A stretch of DNA of 64,000 bases from Streptomyces sp. SID12501. GTDB taxonomy: Bacteria > Actinomycetota > Actinomycetes > Streptomycetales > Streptomycetaceae. Each line of letters begins with the position of its first letter. Position 1 is the stretch's first letter. Shown here in pieces: positions 59,561 to 64,000 of the stretch. The DNA is taken from positions 62,001-126,000 of the forward strand of contig NZ_JAAGLU010000024.1 of the NCBI RefSeq assembly GCF_010550245.1. The letters run 5' to 3'. The position numbers were made by a program, and so were the translations under genes. The notes under the pieces are model-generated. The model saw nothing but the letters and a program-made list of their open reading frames with translations. It was not told where the DNA came from and did no database searches.

Positions 59561-59576
59561 GGTTGTCTAGACCATT
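59561..59576. promoter_or_regulatory. DasR-responsive element (dre)
   Basis: On the minus strand AATGGTCTAGACAACC, close to the DasR consensus ACTGGTCTAGACCACT with the core TGGTCTAGAC intact. 26-41 bases upstream of ptsH, a known DasR target in S. coelicolor. Confidence 0.88.
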
Positions 59577-59714
59577 ATTCCATAGCGTGAAGCGTGCCGG
59601 GAGGCGGGCCGAAACCCGTCCCGGAACCGCGTTCGAACCCCGGCCTGGGCCCGACTTCGGTCCCCCACAGACTGCCTCGCGACGTTGTCGGACGCGAGCC
59701 GTACTCTGGGGCGC

Positions 59715-62558
59715 ATGCAGAACTCGGCGGACCGGCACGAGTACCCCGCCCACTGGGAGGCGGACGTCGTGCTGCGCGACGGCGGCACCGCCCGTGTCCG
59801 GCCCATCACGGCGGACGACGCCGACCGGCTGGTCAGCTTCTACGAACAGGTTTCGGACGAGTCGAAGTACTACCGCTTCTTCGCGCCCTATCCGCGCCTG
59901 TCCGCAAAGGACGTCCACCGCTTCACCCACCACGACTTCGTGGACCGGGTGGGGCTCGCGGCCACGGTCGGCGGCGAGTTCATCGCCACCGTACGCTACG
60001 ACCGTATTGACGCCGAGGGACTGCCCGCCTCCGGTCCGGCCGGCGAGGCAGAGGTCGCCTTCCTGGTGCAGGACGCGCACCAGGGCCGGGGCGTCGCCTC
60101 CGCCCTTCTCGAACACATCGCGGCTGTCGCCCGCGAGCGCGACATCCGCCGCTTCGCCGCCGAGGTGCTGCCGGCCAACAGCAAGATGATCAAGGTGTTC
60201 ACGGACGCCGGGTACACCCAGAAGCGCAGCTTCGAGGACGGTGTCGTACACCTGGAGTTCGACCTGGAGCCCACCGACCGCTCACTCGCCGTCCAGCGCG
60301 CGCGGGAGCAACGGGCCGAGGCGCGCTCCGTACGTCGGCTGCTCGCCCCGGGCGCCGTGGCCGTCATCGGCGTCGGCCGCGCCCCCGGCGGCGTCGGCCG
60401 CAGCGTCCTCGACCACATCAGGGACGCCGGTTTCACCGGTGACCTGTACGCGGTCAACAGCGCCTTCCCGGAGGACCAGAAGGACATCGACGGAGTACCG
60501 GCCCACCGATCGGTGGGCGACATCGGGGGCCCCGTCGACCTCGCGGTCGTCGCCGTCCCGGCCGCGTACGTCCCCGATGTCGTCGCCGAGTGCGGTGAGC
60601 ACGGCGTGCAGGGGCTCGTCGTGGTCTCCGCCGGGTACGCCGAGAGCGGCCCCGAGGGACGGGAGCGGCAGCGCGAACTCGTGCGGCACGCGCGCACGTA
60701 CGGGATGCGCATCATCGGCCCCAACGCCTTCGGTGTCATCAACACGGCGCAGGACGTCCGGCTGAACGCGTCGCTCGCCCCCGAGATGCCGAGGCCCGGG
60801 CGTATCGGGCTGTTCGCGCAGTCCGGGGCCATCGGGATCGCACTCCTGTCCCGGCTGCACCGGCGCGGGGGAGGGGTCACCGGGGTCACCGGGGTGTCGA
60901 CCTTCGTCTCGTCCGGCAACCGGGCCGACGTGTCGGGCAACGACGTACTCCAGTACTGGTACGACGACCCGGACACCGATGTCGTCCTCATGTACCTCGA
61001 ATCCATCGGCAACCCGCGCAAGTTCACGCGCCTCGCCCGGCGTACGGCGGCGGCGAAGCCGCTGGTGGTCGTCCAGGGGACGCGGCACGGCGGCGCGGCT
61101 CCCCAGGGGCATGCCGTACGGGCCACGCGGTTGTCGCACGCGACGGTGTCCGAGCTGCTGCGGCAGGCCGGGGTGATCCGGGTGGACACGATCACCGAAC
61201 TGGTCGACGCGGGGCTGCTGCTGGCCCGGCAGCCACTGCCCGCCGGACCGCGGGTCGCGATCCTGGGGAACTCGGAGTCGCTGGGGCTGCTGACCTACGA
61301 CGCGTGCCTCTCCGAGGGGCTGCGGCCGCTGGCGCCGCTGGACCTGACGACAGGAGCGTCGCCCGGGGACTTCCACCGGGCGCTGTCGGAGGCGTTGGCG
61401 GACGAGGAGTGCGACGCGGTCGTCGTCACCGCGATCCCGACGGTGGGGGAGGGTTCCCCCGGGGACGCGGCGCTGGCCGAGGCCCTGAGGTCGGCCGCGG
61501 CGGAGGTTCCCGGGAAGCCGGTGCTGGTGGTCCATGTGGAGCTGGGCGGGCTTGCGGAGGCGCTGTCGGCTGCGGCCAGCACCGCCCCACAGGCAGGTTC
61601 ACCGGCACCGGGCACCGCGGTGACGGAACGGCCGCCCCCCGCGCCGGTGTCGCAGGCACCGGCATCCCCGACCCCGCCCACCCCGGACTCCTGCTCCCGT
61701 CTCATCCCCGCCTACCCCGCCGCCGAGCGCGCCGTACGGGCCCTCGGGGAAGCCGTGAAGTACGCGCAGTGGCGGCGGGAGGCCGCCGAGCCCGGCAAGG
61801 TGCCCGGCTATGAGGACATCGACGAGAAGGGCGCCGCCGCGCAGATCGGCGGGCTCCTCGCGCGCGGGCAGGGGCTCACCCTCGGTACGGACGACACGTG
61901 CGAGCTGCTCGGGACGTACGGCATCCCGGTGCGCGTGGCCCTGCCCGCCCCGAGCCCCGAGGACGCCGTGGCCGCCGCGCGGACCCTCGGCTACCCCGTC
62001 GCCCTCAAGGCCACCGCACCGCACCTGCGGCACCGCGCCGACCTGGGCGGCGTACGCCTGGATCTCGCGGACGAGGAGCAACTGCGGCGGGCGTACGCCG
62101 AACTGACCGGCCTCTTCGGGAACCCGGAGGAGGTGCGGCCCGTGGTGCAGGGGATGGCACCGCGGGGAGTCGACACCGTCGTACGGGCGGTGATCGACCC
62201 GGCGGCCGGAGCGGTGCTCTCCTTCGGGCTCGCCGGACCCGCCTCGCAGCTGCTCGGGGACATCGCGCACCGGCTGATACCGGTCACCGACCGCGACGCG
62301 GCCTCGCTGATCCGGTCGATCCGGACGGCGCCGCTCCTTTTCGGCTGGCGCGGTTCGGCGCCCGTCGACACCGGGGCGCTGGAGGAACTGCTGCTCAGGG
62401 TGTCGCGGCTCGTCGACGATCACCCCGAGGTCATCGCGGTGTCCCTGGAGCCGGTGGTCGTCGCACAGCACGGACTGAGCGTGCTCGGGGTGTCGGTGCG
62501 ACTGGCGCCGCCGCCCGTCCGTGACGACCTGGGTCCCAGGACACTTCCTGTGTACTGA
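59715..62558 (+). CDS. GNAT plus acyl-CoA synthetase-like protein lysine acetyltransferase (Pat/Pka type)
   Basis: 947 residues. Residues 20-180 are a GNAT domain (ARVRPITADDADRL, AEVAFLVQDAHQGRGVASALLEH with the acetyl-CoA loop). Residues 210-480 are the CoA-binding and ligase-like domains of NDP-forming acyl-CoA synthetases (VAVIGVGRAPGGVGRSVL, GLFAQSGAIGIALL). An Ala/Pro linker follows at about 625-665, and the ATP-grasp domain runs from 700 on. The GNAT-first order is opposite to E. coli YfiQ. The likely role is acetylation of acyl-CoA synthetases; whether the ligase half still binds acetyl-CoA is not clear. TACTCT at 59702 and no SD suggest a leaderless ATG 59715. Confidence 0.92.
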   Translation: MQNSADRHEYPAHWEADVVLRDGGTARVRPITADDADRLVSFYEQVSDESKYYRFFAPYPRLSAKDVHRFTHHDFVDRVGLAATVGGEFIATVRYDRIDAEGLPASGPAGEAEVAFLVQDAHQGRGVASALLEHIAAVARERDIRRFAAEVLPANSKMIKVFTDAGYTQKRSFEDGVVHLEFDLEPTDRSLAVQRAREQRAEARSVRRLLAPGAVAVIGVGRAPGGVGRSVLDHIRDAGFTGDLYAVNSAFPEDQKDIDGVPAHRSVGDIGGPVDLAVVAVPAAYVPDVVAECGEHGVQGLVVVSAGYAESGPEGRERQRELVRHARTYGMRIIGPNAFGVINTAQDVRLNASLAPEMPRPGRIGLFAQSGAIGIALLSRLHRRGGGVTGVTGVSTFVSSGNRADVSGNDVLQYWYDDPDTDVVLMYLESIGNPRKFTRLARRTAAAKPLVVVQGTRHGGAAPQGHAVRATRLSHATVSELLRQAGVIRVDTITELVDAGLLLARQPLPAGPRVAILGNSESLGLLTYDACLSEGLRPLAPLDLTTGASPGDFHRALSEALADEECDAVVVTAIPTVGEGSPGDAALAEALRSAAAEVPGKPVLVVHVELGGLAEALSAAASTAPQAGSPAPGTAVTERPPPAPVSQAPASPTPPTPDSCSRLIPAYPAAERAVRALGEAVKYAQWRREAAEPGKVPGYEDIDEKGAAAQIGGLLARGQGLTLGTDDTCELLGTYGIPVRVALPAPSPEDAVAAARTLGYPVALKATAPHLRHRADLGGVRLDLADEEQLRRAYAELTGLFGNPEEVRPVVQGMAPRGVDTVVRAVIDPAAGAVLSFGLAGPASQLLGDIAHRLIPVTDRDAASLIRSIRTAPLLFGWRGSAPVDTGALEELLLRVSRLVDDHPEVIAVSLEPVVVAQHGLSVLGVSVRLAPPPVRDDLGPRTLPVY

Positions 62559-62586
62559 GCGGTGCCTCGCAGTCAGTGGGCCCCCG

Positions 62587-62592
62587 TAGGAT
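62587..62592 (+). promoter_or_regulatory. -10 box TAGGAT, leaderless start of the DUF5998 gene
   Basis: TAGGAT ends six bases before ATG 62599 with no ribosome site. A -35 is not evident. Confidence 0.6.
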
Positions 62593-62598
62593 GGACAC

Positions 62599-63186
62599 AT
62601 GGCCAAGACCAGTACGTCGACCCAGGGGCTGCGAGCGGCGATCGAGCGCAGCGGCTACTACCCGGCCCTCGTGGCCGAGGCGGTGGAGGCCGCGATCGGC
62701 GGCGACTCCATCCGGTCGTACCTGGTCCACCAGGAGACGACATTCGACGCGAACGAGGTGCGTCGGCACGTGACCGTGCTCGTCCTCACGGGCAACCGTT
62801 TCATCGTCAGCCACACCGACGAGCAGGCCGAGGACACCACGTCCCCGACGCCGTACGCCACCACGTCCACGGAATCCGTGAAGCTGGGCCGGATCTCGTC
62901 CGTCGTCCTCAGCAGGGTCGTCGCCAACCCGGAGTCGTACACGCCGGGCACGCTGCCCCGCGAGGTCGTCCTGACCATCGGCTGGGGCGCCGTCTCCCGC
63001 ATCGACCTGGAACCGGCTGCCTGCGGCGACCCCAACTGCGAGGCGGACCACGGCTACACCGGCAGCTCGACGGCGGACGACCTGAGCCTGCGTGTCAGCG
63101 AGGCCGGTGACGGCCCGGAGACGGTCCGCCAGGCCCTCGTCTTCGCCCAGGCCCTCTCGGAGGCGACCGCGGACGTCCCCCGCTGA
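62599..63186 (+). CDS. DUF5998 family protein
   Basis: 195 residues. Conserved actinobacterial protein: LRAAIERSGYYPALVAEAVEAAI, SYLVHQETTFDANEVRRHVTVLVLTGNRFIVSHTDE and the CGDPNCEADHGYTGSS segment with two cysteines and a histidine, a possible metal site. No signal peptide. The stop overlaps the start of the next gene by one base (TGATG), so the two are co-translated; a nucleotide-related function is possible from that neighbour only. Leaderless promoter upstream. Confidence 0.87.
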   Translation: MAKTSTSTQGLRAAIERSGYYPALVAEAVEAAIGGDSIRSYLVHQETTFDANEVRRHVTVLVLTGNRFIVSHTDEQAEDTTSPTPYATTSTESVKLGRISSVVLSRVVANPESYTPGTLPREVVLTIGWGAVSRIDLEPAACGDPNCEADHGYTGSSTADDLSLRVSEAGDGPETVRQALVFAQALSEATADVPR

Positions 63187-64000
63187 TGGCGCAGCCGACC
63201 GCCTGGGACTACCCGGAACCACTGGCCGTGTCCTCCGCCCCCGTCCCGCACTACGGCACGGGTTCGCTCGCCGACCTGCTGCCCACCCTGGCCGCCGGCA
63301 TGGACGTACCGGGCATGTCCCCGATGATCCCGGAGCTGGCACCCGCCGACCGGAACTGCGTGTTCCTGATCGACGGACTGGGCTGGGAGCAGCTCCGGGC
63401 CCACCCGGACGAGGCGCCCTTCATGAGTTCGCTCATGAGCAGCTCGCGCGGTGACACGGGCCGCCCGATCACCACCGGCTACCCGGCGACCACCGCGACC
63501 TCCCTCGCCTCCGTGGGCACCGGGCTGCCGCCGGGCGCGCACGGCCTGCCCGGCTACACCGTGCGCAATCCGGCCACCGGTGAGCTGATGAACCAGCTGC
63601 GCTGGCAGCCGTGGACGGACCCGCGCGCGTGGCAGCCGTACCCCACGGTGTTCCAGCTGGCGCACGCGGCCGGTGTGCACACGGCCCAGGTCTCCTCGCC
63701 GACCTTCGAGAACACCCCGCTGACGAAGATCGCGCTCAGTGGCGGAACGTTCCGGGGGAAGCTCTCCGGTGAGGACCGGATGGACCTCGCGGCCGAGCAA
63801 CTGGCCGCCGGTGACCGTTCATTGGTCTACACGTACTACGCGGAGGTGGACGGCAAGGGCCACCGTTTCGGCGTCGACTCGGACGACTGGCGCGGTCAGC
63901 TCATGTATGTCGACCGGCTCGTACAGCGGCTGGCGGAGCAACTCCCGCCGCGTACCGCGCTGTACGTCACCGCCGACCACGGCATGATCGACATCCCGTT
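63186..64000 (+). CDS. Nucleotide pyrophosphatase/phosphodiesterase (alkaline phosphatase superfamily), 3' end outside window
   Basis: The first 271 residues of a type I phosphodiesterase/nucleotide pyrophosphatase. VFLIDGLGW gives the first metal aspartate and GYPATTATSLASVGTG the nucleophile threonine (T of TTGYPATTATS). TYYAEVDGKGHRFG and VTADHGMID carry the later Asp and His ligands. All metal ligands in view are intact. ATG 63186 overlaps the DUF5998 stop. Cytosolic, as no signal peptide is visible. The remaining 100-150 residues are beyond base 64000. Confidence 0.92.
   Translation, partial: MAQPTAWDYPEPLAVSSAPVPHYGTGSLADLLPTLAAGMDVPGMSPMIPELAPADRNCVFLIDGLGWEQLRAHPDEAPFMSSLMSSSRGDTGRPITTGYPATTATSLASVGTGLPPGAHGLPGYTVRNPATGELMNQLRWQPWTDPRAWQPYPTVFQLAHAAGVHTAQVSSPTFENTPLTKIALSGGTFRGKLSGEDRMDLAAEQLAAGDRSLVYTYYAEVDGKGHRFGVDSDDWRGQLMYVDRLVQRLAEQLPPRTALYVTADHGMIDIP

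Noticed and set aside
1..64000. tRNA genes, CRISPR arrays, insertion sequences and prophage genes
   Set aside because: No T-loop/acceptor pairs, regularly spaced repeats, transposase motifs or integrase motifs were found by reading. The (CAGCCG)14 tract is a coding microsatellite, not a CRISPR.

Overview
The window is a chromosomal core segment of a Streptomyces species. Codon third positions are almost always G or C and GTG starts are common. The window carries whiH and a 511-residue HrdB with the alanine/lysine-rich region typical of the genus. From memory, not from a search, the gene order matches Streptomyces coelicolor SCO5799 to SCO5844 (lexA SCO5803, nrdR SCO5804, nrdJ SCO5805, rnhB SCO5812, whiH SCO5819, hrdB SCO5820, parE SCO5822, parC SCO5836, ptsH SCO5841). 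I see no IS element, prophage, CRISPR array, tRNA or rRNA.

Layout. 1-4.3 kb: end of an NRPS-independent siderophore operon (aminotransferase, IucA/IucC synthetase, acyltransferase). 4.4-11.5 kb: DNA repair and nucleotide supply (XPD/DinG-type helicase, LexA with its own operator, divergent nrdR-nrdJ). 11.5-20.5 kb: small genes (a frameshifted DUF2785 gene, TerD-like protein, histidine phosphatase, ADP-ribosylglycohydrolase, MFS pump/TetR pair with twin operators, RNase HII, two lineage-specific proteins). 21-28 kb: RecQ helicase fused to a phosphoribosyltransferase-like domain, a decayed permease, DUF4192 protein, glycogen-debranching-like enzyme. 28-34 kb: Nudix regulator, an unusual ABC protein, whiH and hrdB. 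34-41 kb: secreted trypsin-like protease, DUF7455 protein, parE, and a membrane protein with a (Gln-Pro)14 tract coupled to a NarL-type two-component system. 41-51.6 kb: DUF485/solute symporter pair, two CitB-type response regulators with one CitA-type kinase, an Fe-S sucrase/ferredoxin-like protein under an iron box, a divergent pair of citrate synthase paralogues (one carrying an N-terminal HTH) and a CobW GTPase. 51.6-64 kb: parC, an M16 peptidase pair, a LytM peptidase behind a c-di-AMP riboswitch, a GntR regulator, ptsH with a DasR site, a GNAT/acyl-CoA-synthetase-like acetyltransferase, a DUF5998 protein and the start of a phosphodiesterase/pyrophosphatase gene.

The most interesting part is 41-51.6 kb. 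Carboxylate transport and sensing genes sit beside citrate synthases and an iron-responsive Fe-S gene. The divergent citrate synthase promoter holds TTGA-type repeats, and a related palindrome is embedded in one citrate synthase coding sequence in a run of codons that are rare in Streptomyces. This would fit a citrate synthase that also acts as its own DNA-binding regulator. That is inference; the repeats and the codon anomaly are visible directly. Several regulatory elements are recognisable: LexA box, DasR dre site, DmdR1/IdeR-type iron box, ydaO riboswitch and twin TetR operators.
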